Assembly (NCBI RefSeq): GCF_039537005.1
Contig: NZ_BAAAZR010000002.1
Location: forward strand, 434,001 to 498,000
Reading direction: 5' to 3'
From: Sphaerisporangium flaviroseum
GTDB lineage: Bacteria > Actinomycetota > Actinomycetes > Streptosporangiales > Streptosporangiaceae
Length of the DNA: 64,000 bases
Under the pieces are notes generated by a model. It saw nothing but the letters and a program-made list of their open reading frames with translations, made no database searches and had not been told where the DNA came from. Positions 25,618-35,131 of this stretch are shown piece after piece (the first letter of the stretch is position 1; the number at the start of each line of letters is the position of its first letter). A program made the position numbers and the translations under genes.

Positions 25618-27189
25618 ATGACCATGCCAGCAGACCCAGCACCCCCGGCGATGCGTTTGGCCTCCACGGGCACCATCATTCACGGCGTGTCCGTGGGGGA
25701 GGTGCTCGGCGTCTCCACACTGGCCGGAGCCCGCCTGATCGGCGGCAGGGCCGGTCTCGATCGCATCGTCCAGCGGCTCAACGTCATGGAGGTGCCGGAC
25801 ATCCTCCCGTGGGTCAAACCCCACGAGCTGCTGCTGACGACCGGCTACCCCCTGCGCAACACCCCGCAGTCGCTCGGCACGCTGGTCACCGACCTCGACG
25901 AGCGCGGTCTGGCGGCCCTCGGCATCAAGCTCGGCAGGTACGTCGACGAGCTTCCCGCCGAGATGGTGGAGCAGGCCGACCGCCTCGGGTTCCCCCTCAT
26001 CCTGCTGCCCAACGACGTCGGCTTCGACGACATCCTCAACCAGGTGCTCACCGACATCCTCAACCGGCAGGCGGCGATGCTCGCCCGGGCCGAGGAGGCC
26101 CACCGCGCGCTCGTGCAGATCGTGCTGGCCGGCGGCGGGCTGCGCGAGGTCGTCGCCGAGGTTGCCGGGCTGCTCGACATGGCCGTCGCCGTGGTCGACC
26201 CCGCCGGTCACGTCCTTGAGTCGGCGGGGGACGCCATCGCGCTGCGGGCCGCCCCCGCGATGTCGAGCGGCGACTACACGGTCGTCCCCGTCGTCGCGGG
26301 CGGCCACCACCACGGCCGCATCGTCGCCCACAGCCCCGCCGGAGCCGTCCGGGACGGCGATATCGGCATTCTGGAACGTGCCGCTACGGTGGCGGCCCTG
26401 GTGGTGACCCGGCAGGAGGCGGTCGCCGCCGTCGAGAGCAAGTACCGCGCCGACTTCCTGCGCGACGTGCTCACCGGCCGGGGCGGGGCCAGGGTCGCCA
26501 CGCGCGCCCGCGCCTTCGGCTGGGATCTCGAACGGCCCGTCGGCGTGCTCGTCGCCGAGATCGACCCCGAGTGGGACATCGCTCCCGACCGGCTGCTGAC
26601 CGCGTGGGTGGCCGCGCTGCGGCGGCACGACCCGCGCGGCGCCGTGGCCGGGTTCTCCCACGAAGTGGTGGCCATCGTCGGATCGGGCGTCGACATGGCC
26701 CGCCTGGCCAAGGACGCCGTGTCGGCCTTCGCCGACTGCCAGCCCGCGACCTTCTCCACGGGCATGAGCAGGGTCGCCCAGGGGGCCGAGCTCCTGCCCG
26801 ACGCGTACGGCCAGGCGCTGAAGGCGGCCCGGGTCGGGCGCCAGCTCCACGGGCCAGGCGCGGTCGCCCACTTCGACCAGCTCGGCGTCTACCGGCTCCT
26901 GTCGCTGGTGAACGACACCGCCGAGCTGCACTCGTTCGTGAAGGAGACGCTCGGCCCGCTGGCACTGGACGAGGACGCCGAGAACGCCGACCTGCGCCGC
27001 ACCCTGCAGGTGCTGCTGGAGACCAACCTCAACGTGGCCGAGACCGCCCGCCGCCTGCACTTCCACTACAACACCCTGCGCTACCGCATCGGCAAGCTCG
27101 AACGCATGCTCGGCAACTTCACCGAGGACGCCCACCTCCGCCTCAACCTCACACTGGCCCTTCATGTGCTTCGCATGCGAGGCATCTGA
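25618..27189 (+). CDS. PucR-family transcriptional regulator
   Basis: The 523-residue regulator starts with a purine-catabolism PucR domain (GVSVGEVLGVSTLAGARLIGG onward, about residues 20-140), has a central GGDEF-like region and ends with the PucR helix-turn-helix LNVAETARRLHFHYNTLRYR near 482-501. PucR proteins control purine, allantoin or related nitrogen catabolism genes. Its divergent position, 150 bp from the DUF2877 gene, makes the oxamate carbamoyltransferase operon the expected target. The first of two close ATGs is used (GGAG upstream). Confidence 0.9.
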   Translation: MTMPADPAPPAMRLASTGTIIHGVSVGEVLGVSTLAGARLIGGRAGLDRIVQRLNVMEVPDILPWVKPHELLLTTGYPLRNTPQSLGTLVTDLDERGLAALGIKLGRYVDELPAEMVEQADRLGFPLILLPNDVGFDDILNQVLTDILNRQAAMLARAEEAHRALVQIVLAGGGLREVVAEVAGLLDMAVAVVDPAGHVLESAGDAIALRAAPAMSSGDYTVVPVVAGGHHHGRIVAHSPAGAVRDGDIGILERAATVAALVVTRQEAVAAVESKYRADFLRDVLTGRGGARVATRARAFGWDLERPVGVLVAEIDPEWDIAPDRLLTAWVAALRRHDPRGAVAGFSHEVVAIVGSGVDMARLAKDAVSAFADCQPATFSTGMSRVAQGAELLPDAYGQALKAARVGRQLHGPGAVAHFDQLGVYRLLSLVNDTAELHSFVKETLGPLALDEDAENADLRRTLQVLLETNLNVAETARRLHFHYNTLRYRIGKLERMLGNFTEDAHLRLNLTLALHVLRMRGI

Positions 27190-27207
27190 GCGACACCACG
27201 CACCGCC

Positions 27208-27226
27208 CTCCTGGATCACGCAGGAG
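27208..27226 (+). terminator. Weak hairpin after the PucR gene
   Basis: CTCCTG-GATCACG-CAGGAG begins 19 bases after the PucR stop. The stem is short and lacks a U-tract. Confidence 0.35.
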
Positions 27227-27365
27227 ACATCGTCCACGACTTTCGATGACGTTGCCCGTCGTCGCCGCAAAAGGTCACATCCCGGCGGGCGCGTATAAGG
27301 ACATGGGCCAGACCAAGTGTGTCGGCGTCGATGTACCAGCGAGGTTTGACCGGCTTCATGGCACC

Positions 27366-27887
27366 TCAGGCCGCATCCGCACCCCACTCGTAGACCAGAG
27401 CCGCCTTGACGGAGGAGACCGGGAGGCCGAACTCCTCGGCGATCTCTTCCACGGGGACCTGAGCGTCCACGAGCTCGGCGAGAACCTCTGTGCGTACGCC
27501 CTGTACGGTCGCGGCACCCGATGACAGCATCGGGTCTATGACGACCGGGGAGTGACGTCCCAAGGGGTGGATGCGTTGTGCTTCCTGATCGCCGCTCTCG
27601 CTGAAGTCGACTCGGTCGAGGAAGTCGATCACCCGGTGGTCCAGCACGAATTGGTTGTCGCTCACCTGGTACACCATGCGCAGCCCTGCCGGGATGTCGA
27701 GCTGATCCTGAATCTCCAGCAGGAAGCGGCGACGGCTGTCCACGAACGGCTTGAAGTGCGCCAGAGGATAGGGCACGCCGAACTCACGACGCAGGTCGGC
27801 GATCAGGGGGCGCAACCTCTGCATCGATACGTTGCGCTGACGATACGCCCGGAGGTAGCTGGCCTCCACGATCTCGCCCCACGTCAC
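27366..27887 (-). pseudogene. 5'-truncated DUF433 antitoxin-like gene
   Basis: The 173 residues from the GTG at 27887 hold the second helical region (IVEASYLRAYRQRNVSMQRL) and the C-terminal DUF433 domain (VVIDPMLSSGAATVQGVRT), normally preceded by a winged helix-turn-helix of about 50 residues. That DNA-binding module is absent; upstream codons are unrelated. The GTG overlaps the stop of an F420-reductase fragment as GTGA, giving a coupled but probably chimeric arrangement. No toxin partner is next to it. It may still be translated as a short form. Confidence 0.6.
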
Positions 27888-28165
27888 CTCATGGCTCCCG
27901 GTCGGCTCCTCTCTGAGAAAACGTGGGGGATGGCGGAGCGGGGGTCGACGCCGGCGAAGGCCAGGCCGATGACGAAACCGGCGGTCTCTTCGAGTTGGCG
28001 GGCCCGCTCCAGCGAACCCAGTACGGCAGGCACCCCGCCGACCTGGCGTACCAGCTCGCCGACCACGCGCAGGGCCGCCGGGTCGTCGCCGCACATCGCC
28101 ACCGTCACCGGGGTGGTGTCGCGACCGGGACCCTCGGCCCACGCGGTGGGATCGACGATGGGCAT
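27884..28165 (-). pseudogene. C-terminal fragment of an F420-dependent NADP oxidoreductase-like gene
   Basis: About 93 residues resemble the C-terminal half of NADPH:F420 reductase-like proteins: VTVAMCGDDPAALRVV, then ERARQLEETAGFVIGLAFAG and DPRSAIPHV. The N-terminal Rossmann domain with its GxGxxG motif is missing. Its upstream border at about 28165 coincides with a copy of the dispersed repeat, and its stop overlaps the start of the truncated DUF433 gene. Confidence 0.6.
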
Positions 28166-28207
28166 GTCTCGTCGCGGAAATGGGCCTCGCTTCGCCTCCG
28201 AGGTCCG
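28165..28207 (+). repeat. Dispersed repeat, copy C (internally deleted)
   Basis: TCTCGTCGCGGAAATGGGCC, CTCGCTTCG and CCTCCGAGGT match the two ends of copies A and B, but the central block is missing. It sits exactly at the junction between two unrelated gene fragments. Confidence 0.6.
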
Positions 28208-28231
28208 TAGAGGACAGGGAACGGTCATGAC

Positions 28232-28342
28232 CGACGCCTGAGAGCGGCGGAGGGGTGCAGAGGGTGCCTGGCGCGGTGAGGTGAGGATGATCTCCACGGT
28301 GAAGTCATCTGGCCGAACAGCCGAGAACCGGGTCACGTCCAC
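28232..28342 (-). pseudogene. Fragment of a HATPase_c_2 (anti-sigma type) gene
   Basis: Minus-strand DNA reading DDFTVEIILTSPRQAPSAP is clearly homologous, at base level too, to HFTVEITLTSPHQEPLRTP inside the ATP-binding protein gene at 29937-30734, which is in the opposite orientation. Only this small internal segment remains, with no N or G boxes. Confidence 0.55.
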
Positions 28343-28440
28343 GGGTGTGGTGTAAGAGCTTCCGATTCTTCAGCCCATGCACCGAACACGATGGCGGACT
28401 GCCAGGCAGGCCCTCCTCCGCACACGAAGATGGTAGGGCT

Positions 28441-29085
28441 CTACCTGTCCTGTGAGGGTCCCGGCCAGTACGGGACCGCCTGCTGGGCAGCGGCCACGAT
28501 GGCTGCGCCGTCGAGTTCGACGATGCTCAGCTCGATCCCGCCGACGGGCCACTCCACAGCGAGTTCGAACCTCTCCCGGGGGGGCGATGGCCACAGCCAT
28601 AGCCCCCAGGTCGTGACACCTGCGTCGTCGTCACCGCTTCGCAGGGACATGCCGGGGAGCAACAGCGACAGTTGCGGGCCCGGTGGCGGATCCTGCGGGA
28701 GTTGTGTTCTGTCCAAACGTTGTCCAACGGTGGTGGCCTTGGCGCCGTCGGCGAAGCGCACGCCGAAGCGCAGCAGCTGGTCCGGTAACGGCTGATCGGC
28801 CTTCACCCCGGTGATCATGTGAGGGAACACAGACAGCTCGAGGGCCTGGAAGTCGTCGGGGGACAGTGTCTGCCGTCGCATGACGATGTCCACGTTGATC
28901 AGGCAGCCGATGCTGAATGCCTGGATCGTCGGCACGGTGATGGCGACGTTCGGGGTGCGGGCCAGTATCAGTCCGCTGACCATCACCGCGCCCATCTCGT
29001 CCGCCGGGGGAGCGGACCAGGTCGGCCGTCCAGGTTTGGGTGCGCGAGTCGCTTCTTCCTGAGCTGGCGGGGGTTCGAAGAACAC
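28441..29085 (-). CDS. Conserved hypothetical protein
   Basis: The intact 214-residue frame starts MFFEPPPAQEE with TAGGA 7 bases upstream. The body (PNVAITVPTIQAFSIGCLINVD at about 45-66, split here for reading) has alternating hydrophobic strands, suggesting a beta-rich soluble protein, and ends WPVGGIELSIVELDG. There is no signal peptide or membrane segment. Similar unannotated proteins occur in actinomycetes. I do not recognise a function. It is an island in otherwise degraded sequence. Confidence 0.7.
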   Translation of the reverse strand: MFFEPPPAQEEATRAPKPGRPTWSAPPADEMGAVMVSGLILARTPNVAITVPTIQAFSIGCLINVDIVMRRQTLSPDDFQALELSVFPHMITGVKADQPLPDQLLRFGVRFADGAKATTVGQRLDRTQLPQDPPPGPQLSLLLPGMSLRSGDDDAGVTTWGLWLWPSPPRERFELAVEWPVGGIELSIVELDGAAIVAAAQQAVPYWPGPSQDR

Positions 29086-29550
29086 ATTTCAATCCTACGG
29101 AAACCCTGCGGACTGCGTGATGTGCGGATCATGGTTAGTTGTCTGGAGATAGGATTGTGAAGCCGCTGCCGTCGTCAGGAGACCATGTCACTCCGTTGCG
29201 ATGACCTCGTTGACGGCGGTGCGGGTGGCGGCCTCATCGACGATGGTCTTGTCAGCGGTGAAGGTGGGCCGTAGCCTTCTCAACGGACGTCGTCACGTTC
29301 GCCACCCATCCCGGAACGCCCTCAACCCAACTCGTGCGCGCGGTCGGACGCAGCGTCCGCGCCGTATCGAACTCACCACAATTGACAGCCTGTCTCGTCG
29401 GAAATGGCCTCGCTTCGCTCGGGCTGTGTTCTCAGAGCTTCGCCCGCCTCCGAGGTGCCAATGTGATCACCTTTGCTCGATCGAGTTTCAGGGGTCGCCC
29501 GCCTCCAGTCGCGCGTTCGACCGGCTGCTCCGCGAAACCGACGGCTGACA
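29086..29550. other. Gene-poor stretch with gene debris
   Basis: No credible intact gene is seen. On the minus strand TIVDEAATRTAVNEVIATE ends in a stop at about 29188, possibly a C-terminal scrap of a lost gene. Dispersed repeat copy A occupies 29393-29470. Confidence 0.5.
29393..29470 (+). repeat. Dispersed repeat, copy A
   Basis: A 78-bp block running from TCTCGTCGGAAATGG through CTCGGGCTGTG and CCCGCCTCCGAGGTGCC to ATGTGATCAC. It matches copy B at 32003-32082 in inverse orientation along its whole length. Confidence 0.75.
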
Positions 29551-29820
29551 TCACACAGCATCGGCCGTGGTGACGCCCAGAGACCGGAGTTCCTCGTCCA
29601 GGTTGCGGACGTGCTTGTCGCCCGCCCATGGCTGGAGGCGCGCGCGGGCCTGTCGGACGGAGTCCCCGAATTGGCGGGAGGTGTGGCCCACCATGATCTG
29701 TGCAACCGCGCGGATCCGCTCTGTGGCGGCTGGTATCTCTCGCTTCTGCGTCAGCGCCCCGGCGTAGTACAGAAGCGCCTCGCCCCGCTGGAGCTTGCGC
29801 GATGTGGGCGACGCGAGGGT
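29551..29820 (-). pseudogene. 3' fragment of a regulator or TPR-type gene
   Basis: A minus-strand frame without start reads RKLQRGEALLYYAGALTQK, then ERIRAVAQIMVGHTSRQFG, and ends RNLDEELRSLGVTTADAV. The pattern with RLQPWAGDKHVRNLDEEL resembles C-termini of actinomycete XRE/TPR regulators. Nothing upstream continues the frame with sense, so it looks like a remnant. The family call is tentative. Confidence 0.35.
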
Positions 29821-29936
29821 ACATCGATGGCGTCATCTGGACGTCACCAAGCGAGCATGCAGAAGGCTTGGACCCCACTGGTAGTCCACCAGTACAGATA
29901 CGAAGGGTCGGCCTCATTTCTCGGGAGTTCGATGAA

Positions 29937-30734
29937 GTGACGCGACCGCGTGAGGGCTGGCGGCGTGCCTTCCCTGGTGCGCCGGACCAGGCGTCAGAGG
30001 CGAGGTGGTTCGTCCGCTTCCTGCTCGGCAGCACTCCGTTCGCCGACGACGCGGAACTCGTCGTCGGCGAACTGGTGGGCAACGCCGTCCGCCACACCCG
30101 CAGCGGATCTCCCGGCGGTCACTTCACCGTCGAGATCACTCTCACCTCACCGCACCAGGAGCCCCTCCGCACCCCGGCGGCGGCGGTGAGCGTCCTGATC
30201 ACCGTGTACGACCTCGGCGGAGGCGGGAGTCCGCGATTCGGTGACCACGACCAATGGGAAGACTCCTGCGAGGAAGACGGACGCGGGCTCCTCATCGTGA
30301 CCGCCGTAGCGGATCGCGTCGGCTTCCAGGGCACCCCGGCGACCGGCCACAGGGTCTGGGCCTACCTCGCACGTCAGCCTGATCAAGAGACCACGTCAGC
30401 CGTGATCGCCAACCGCTCACACGCCAGCTCCGCGGTCCCGGCGAACGCGCCGACGCCCAGTTCAAGAGCTGGCGCATCCTCCGCAAGCTCGGATGCTGCC
30501 CCAACAAAGCCGGCCACCTGGTCAAGGCCATCGCCGTCCTACAGAACCACCACGCCGTTCACCCCGCATGAGGATGAAATGGATTCACGGATCGGCCCCG
30601 GCTTGCGAACAACGATCTTCTTCGTTTGGCAACGTCCCTTCATTTCTATTAGCCGTACAGGGCGGATCTTCGAAGCCGAGCGGCCGGTTTACGGAAATAT
30701 GATGTGGATTCCGCCTACGCTGTGCCTGGAGTAA
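29937..30734 (+). CDS. ATP-binding HATPase_c_2 protein (anti-sigma/regulatory kinase type) with anomalous C-terminus
   Basis: Residues 1-150 form the small GHKL ATPase domain of actinomycete anti-sigma-like proteins: DDAELVVGELVGNAVRHTR holds the N box, YDLGGGG the G1 box and DGRGLLIVTAVADRVG the second glycine box. The GTG has GGGAG 9 bases upstream; homologues begin about seven residues earlier at SREF, where the codon here is ATT. After VWAYLARQPDQE the frame runs on for about 115 residues with no family similarity, crossing a transposase tail in another frame, so the native stop was probably lost. Confidence 0.65.
   Translation: MTRPREGWRRAFPGAPDQASEARWFVRFLLGSTPFADDAELVVGELVGNAVRHTRSGSPGGHFTVEITLTSPHQEPLRTPAAAVSVLITVYDLGGGGSPRFGDHDQWEDSCEEDGRGLLIVTAVADRVGFQGTPATGHRVWAYLARQPDQETTSAVIANRSHASSAVPANAPTPSSRAGASSASSDAAPTKPATWSRPSPSYRTTTPFTPHEDEMDSRIGPGLRTTIFFVWQRPFISISRTGRIFEAERPVYGNMMWIPPTLCLE
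30407..30571 (+). pseudogene. C-terminal remnant of an IS5-type DDE transposase
   Basis: In the frame from 30407 the sequence reads RQLRGPGERADAQFKSWRI, then LRKLGCCPNKAGHLVKAIAV and LQNHHAVHPA before a stop at 30571. The GPGERAxAQxKxWRILRKL plus CCPxxAGHLxKAI pattern is the usual end of IS5-group transposases. The rest of the element is gone, and the fragment lies inside the overlong C-terminal frame of the ATPase gene. Confidence 0.65.
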
Positions 30735-31337
30735 CGTGGGGCGCCACCTCGACGGCTTTCTGGTGCTTGTGCGCCATATCCGGGTGAGCATGAGAACACT
30801 TGCGGTCACGCCGGTGATGCCAAGTGTGATCAAGCGCGGATCAGACCTGTGGAGGCCATAGATGGTCCAGCAGGAGAGTTCGCCGAAGATGAGCATCCAG
30901 GTCAAGCGTGAGATACCAGTGGGGTGTCTTGTCCGGTAGGCGGTCCAGATCGAGGGCGTGACTTGAATGATGGACGCCATGGTGAGCAGGTTGCCGAGGC
31001 CTGTGTGCCCGGCGACGGTGTATCCCGCGACGAGGAGCGCCGTCCAACCACCGATCAGCACCGCGGCCTGGGACGTGGCACTACCGCGTATGGCAAGCAT
31101 CGTCGCAACCGCGCCGGCGAGGAGCGCCGCAGCGGAGGACGGCACGATGGCCGTCCAGTACCCGGACAATATGAAGTACACAAGCCAGGCGGTGTTGTTG
31201 AGACTGGTGAGCGTCGCCCACGACCATGAAACTCCTGCGGTGTCGTGCGTGACGCGCAGCTTGATTATCTGTGGCAGGTACTGAGGGATCCCGAACATCG
31301 CTGCGGCGACCGGGAGGTAGTCGACCAGTTGTCCCAT
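30585..31337 (-). CDS. PQ-loop / SWEET-like membrane transporter
   Basis: The 250-residue membrane protein has two PQ-loop-type repeats: GIPQYLPQIIKLRVTHDTAG near residues 16-35 and VTPSIWTAYRTRHPTG near 125-140, each followed by helices, for about seven membrane segments. The family includes SWEET sugar and lysosomal amino-acid transporters. It is divergent from an Lrp/AsnC regulator, which suggests an amino-acid or related substrate; that is inference. The last 45 residues are polar and overlap the unusual tail of the convergent ATPase frame. Confidence 0.75.
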   Translation of the reverse strand: MGQLVDYLPVAAAMFGIPQYLPQIIKLRVTHDTAGVSWSWATLTSLNNTAWLVYFILSGYWTAIVPSSAAALLAGAVATMLAIRGSATSQAAVLIGGWTALLVAGYTVAGHTGLGNLLTMASIIQVTPSIWTAYRTRHPTGISRLTWMLIFGELSCWTIYGLHRSDPRLITLGITGVTASVLMLTRIWRTSTRKPSRWRPTLLQAQRRRNPHHISVNRPLGFEDPPCTANRNEGTLPNEEDRCSQAGADP

Positions 31338-31464
31338 GAGTAATTGCCGTCCACCTCAGGTTGGAACTGATAGCTCGGCTTGCTGAGCAATAATATGCCG
31401 AAATGGCCGAAAGAGGCTTGCTATCTTCTGCTTGTAGGGGGAAAAGTCGGCTAGGTTATTTGCT

Positions 31465-31950
31465 ATGGATGCGACAGATCGCAAGATTCTTGCCGTGCTG
31501 CAGGTTGAGGGGCGGCTTACTGTGACCGAGTTGGCGCAGCGGGTCGGGCTGAGCGTGGCACCGTGCCACCGGCGGCTGCGCGAATTGGAACGGACGTGTG
31601 CCATCCGCGGATATCGGGCTGTCGTCGACCCCTCCGCGATCGATCTCGGTTTCGAGGTCCTGGTGGCCGTGACGATGGACCGAGAGGACGCGGGGACCAT
31701 CGCGGCGTTCGAGAGCGGCCTGGCGACGGTCCCGGAGGTGCGCCATGCGGAACGGCTCTTCGGGGAACCCGACTATCTCGTCCGCGTCGCCACCGTCGAC
31801 ATCGCGGCCTACCAACGGCTTCGGGACGAGAAGCTCGCCACCCTGCCCGGTGTACGGCGGCTCACCTCGACGATCGTCATGAAACGCATCGTCAACGAGC
31901 GGCCCTTCCCAACCGCACCTCAATCCAACGCCATCACCCGCCACCACTAA
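31465..31950 (+). CDS. Lrp/AsnC-family transcriptional regulator
   Basis: The 161-residue protein starts DATDRKILAVLQVEGRLTVT and has the winged helix with LAQRVGLSVAPCHRRLRELE as recognition region, then an AsnC ligand-binding (RAM) domain from about residue 65. These proteins respond to amino acids and assemble octamers. The 127-bp divergent gap with the PQ-loop transporter, rich in A/T for this genome, is the likely shared operator region. Confidence 0.88.
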   Translation: MDATDRKILAVLQVEGRLTVTELAQRVGLSVAPCHRRLRELERTCAIRGYRAVVDPSAIDLGFEVLVAVTMDREDAGTIAAFESGLATVPEVRHAERLFGEPDYLVRVATVDIAAYQRLRDEKLATLPGVRRLTSTIVMKRIVNERPFPTAPQSNAITRHH

Positions 31951-32383
31951 TGCCGTGATCGGAAAGGTTCGCCGACTTCGTGGGTTGGTTCTGAGGCACT
32001 CGCGATCACATCGGCACCTCGGAGGCGGGTGAAGCCCTGGAAGCACAGCCCGAGCGCAGCGAGGCCCATTTCCGATGAGGTACGCCCGGTCTCGGCCGGT
32101 GTGGCGGCAGTGACCGGCTTCGCCGGGGGTGATGGGGATCGAGTCATGCTTCGCGGTGGTGGTCGGCTGGGGGATTTCGGCGCTCACCCTTCTTCGCAGG
32201 GGATGGTGCGCAATAACAGTGCTGGTGAGGCGGGCACGTTTGGCAAGTCCTTACCATGTGGACGGCCCGGGACTGGTCTAATGTGCCCGCATCAAGCCAC
32301 AACGGCAATAACGGTACGACGCCGCGGAGGTCCGCCTGCGGGGTGGCCACCGACCGCCCGGCCCGGTCAGTGAAGGGGCATTC
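31951..32383. other. Non-coding stretch before the permease operon
   Basis: No gene is credible here. It contains dispersed repeat copy B and, near 32260-32285, TAATGT preceded at 16 bases by TGTGGA, a possible promoter for the permease operon. ACTGGTCTAAT resembles half of a GntR (DasR-type) operator, too weak to assign. Confidence 0.4.
32003..32082 (-). repeat. Dispersed repeat, copy B
   Basis: Reverse complement of copy A: read leftward it runs CTCATCGGAAATGGGCC, CTCGGGCTGTG, CCCGCCTCCGAGGTGCC, ATGTGATCGC. It lies just downstream of the Lrp gene. Confidence 0.75.
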
Positions 32384-33756
32384 ATGGCCTTCGGATGGAA
32401 GTTGCACGGCGACGGGCGCGGTCTCGCTCCCGGCGAGGTGGTCAGGCCCGACGAGCGGCTGAGCTGGCCGCGGATGGTCGGGTTCGGCGCGCAGCACGTC
32501 ATCGCCATGTTCGGCGCGACGTTCGTCTTCCCCGTGATCATGGGGTTGGACCCGAACGTGGCGATCATGATGTCCGGCGTCGCCACGATCCTGTTCCTGC
32601 TCATCGTGCAGGGCAAGATTCCCAGCTATCTGGGCACGTCGGCCTCGTTCGTCGGCGGGGCGGCGGCGATCACGGCGGCCGGCGGTGACAAGACGACGAT
32701 CACCGGGGCCATCCTGGTGGCCGGTGTCGTGCTGGCCCTGGTCGGTGTGGCCGTCCACTATCTCGGCGTCGGCGCCATCAACCGCATTTTCCCGCCTGTG
32801 GTGACCGGCGCGGTGGTCATGCTCATCGGGTTCGGCCTCGCGTACGTGGTGGCCGACATCTACTGGCCGCAGGACCCGTGGATCGCTCTCATCACCATGG
32901 CGGTGACCGCCGTGATCCTCGTGGCCTTCAAGGGCTTCGTCGGCCGCATCGGCATCCTGCTTGGCCTGGTCGTCGGATTCGCGCTCTCTTGGGGCGCTGA
33001 CAGGGTCTTCGGGAACATCACCGCGCTGAACGCGCCGATCGGCAAGGTCGACAGTCATCCCCGGGTGGACTTCTCGAAGGTCGCGGATGCCGACCTGTTC
33101 GGCGCCCCGCACTTGCACGGGCCCGGCTTCACCGTCTCGGCCATCGTGCTGGTGCTGCCGGCGGTGATCGCGCTGATCGCCGAGAACATCGGGCATGTCA
33201 AGGCCGTCGGCGAGATGACCGGCACCGACGTCGACCCGTACATGGGCCGCGCGATCTTCGCCGACGGTGTCGGCACCGCGGTGGCCAGCGCCGTCGGCGG
33301 CTCGCCCACCACGACCTACGCCGAGAACATCGGGGTCATGGCGGCGACCCGCGTCTACTCCACGGCCGCGTACTACATCGCCGCCGTGGTGGCGATCCTG
33401 TTCGGGTTCATGCCGAAGTTCGGCGCGCTGGTGGCGGCCACGCCGGGCGGCGTGCTCGGCGGCATCACCGTGATCCTCTACGGCATGATCGGCGTGCTCG
33501 GCGCCAAGATCTGGATCGAGAACCGCGTCGACTTCTCCGACCCGGTGAACATGGTGCCGATCGGAGCGGGCATCATCCTTGCCATCGGGCCGGTGTCGCA
33601 CCAGATCACCGGCAGCTTCTCGCTCGCAGGCATCGCCCTCGGCACGATCGTGGTGCTCGGCGGGTACCACTTGCTGCGCGTGATCGCCGGACGTTCCCCG
33701 GCCACGGGTGAACCCGGGCCGGCGCCGGCCCGCGTGGAAGGGAGCGACAGCAGCAC

Positions 33757-33760
<4 letters not shown>
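32384..33760 (+). CDS. Uracil/xanthine permease (NCS2 family)
   Basis: The 458-residue NCS2 permease has about 14 membrane segments and the family signature QHVIAMFGATFVFPVIMG near residues 37-54. The TM8 substrate motif is ALIAENIGHVKAVGEMTG with the conserved Glu, the form found in uracil permeases, so a pyrimidine or xanthine substrate is expected. Its stop overlaps the GTG of the next gene (GTGA), coupling it to the molybdenum hydroxylase subunits. That is the best clue to its substrate being the oxidised base. Confidence 0.88.
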
Positions 33761-34642
<882 letters not shown>

Positions 34643-34650
<8 letters not shown>

Positions 34651-35131
34651 GGCGCTGCACGAGATCTCGCTGACCGTCAACGGGGTCGTGCGCCAGGCCC
34701 GGGTGCCGGGCCGGCGGCTGCTGTCCGACTGCCTGCGCCACGAGCTCGGCCTGACCGGCACCCACGTCGGCTGCGAGCACGGCGTCTGCGGATGCTGCAC
34801 GGTGCTGCTCGACGGCGCGCCGGTGCGGTCGTGCCTGACCTTCGCGGTCACCGTGGACGGCCACGAGATCACCACCGTCGAGGGGCTGGCCGGGCCCGAC
34901 GGGTCGCTGTCGCCGGTCCAGCGGGCGTTCTCCGAATGCCACGCGCTGCAGTGCGGCTTCTGCACCCCCGGTTTCCTGTGCACGGCGACGGCGCTGCTGC
35001 GCGACAACCCCACGCCCACCGATGACGAGGTGGTCGAGGGGATCTCGGGCAACCTGTGCCGGTGCACGGGCTACCAGAACATCGTCAAGGCGGTCCACCG
35101 CGCGGCCGAGCTAATGGGTGATGAGGCGTGA
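34643..35131 (+). CDS. Molybdenum hydroxylase [2Fe-2S] small subunit (CoxS/XdhC-type iron-sulfur)
   Basis: The 162-residue protein holds two [2Fe-2S] clusters: a plant-ferredoxin type (CEHGVCGCCTVLLDG with a later Cys) and the helical type (CGFCTPGF with CRCTGY). It carries electrons from the molybdopterin site to the FAD subunit. It overlaps both neighbours, so the three subunits are made in step. Confidence 0.93.

Noticed and set aside
32264..32282. DasR/GntR operator (ACTGGTCTAAT)
   Set aside because: Only one half-site matches; the other arm is absent.
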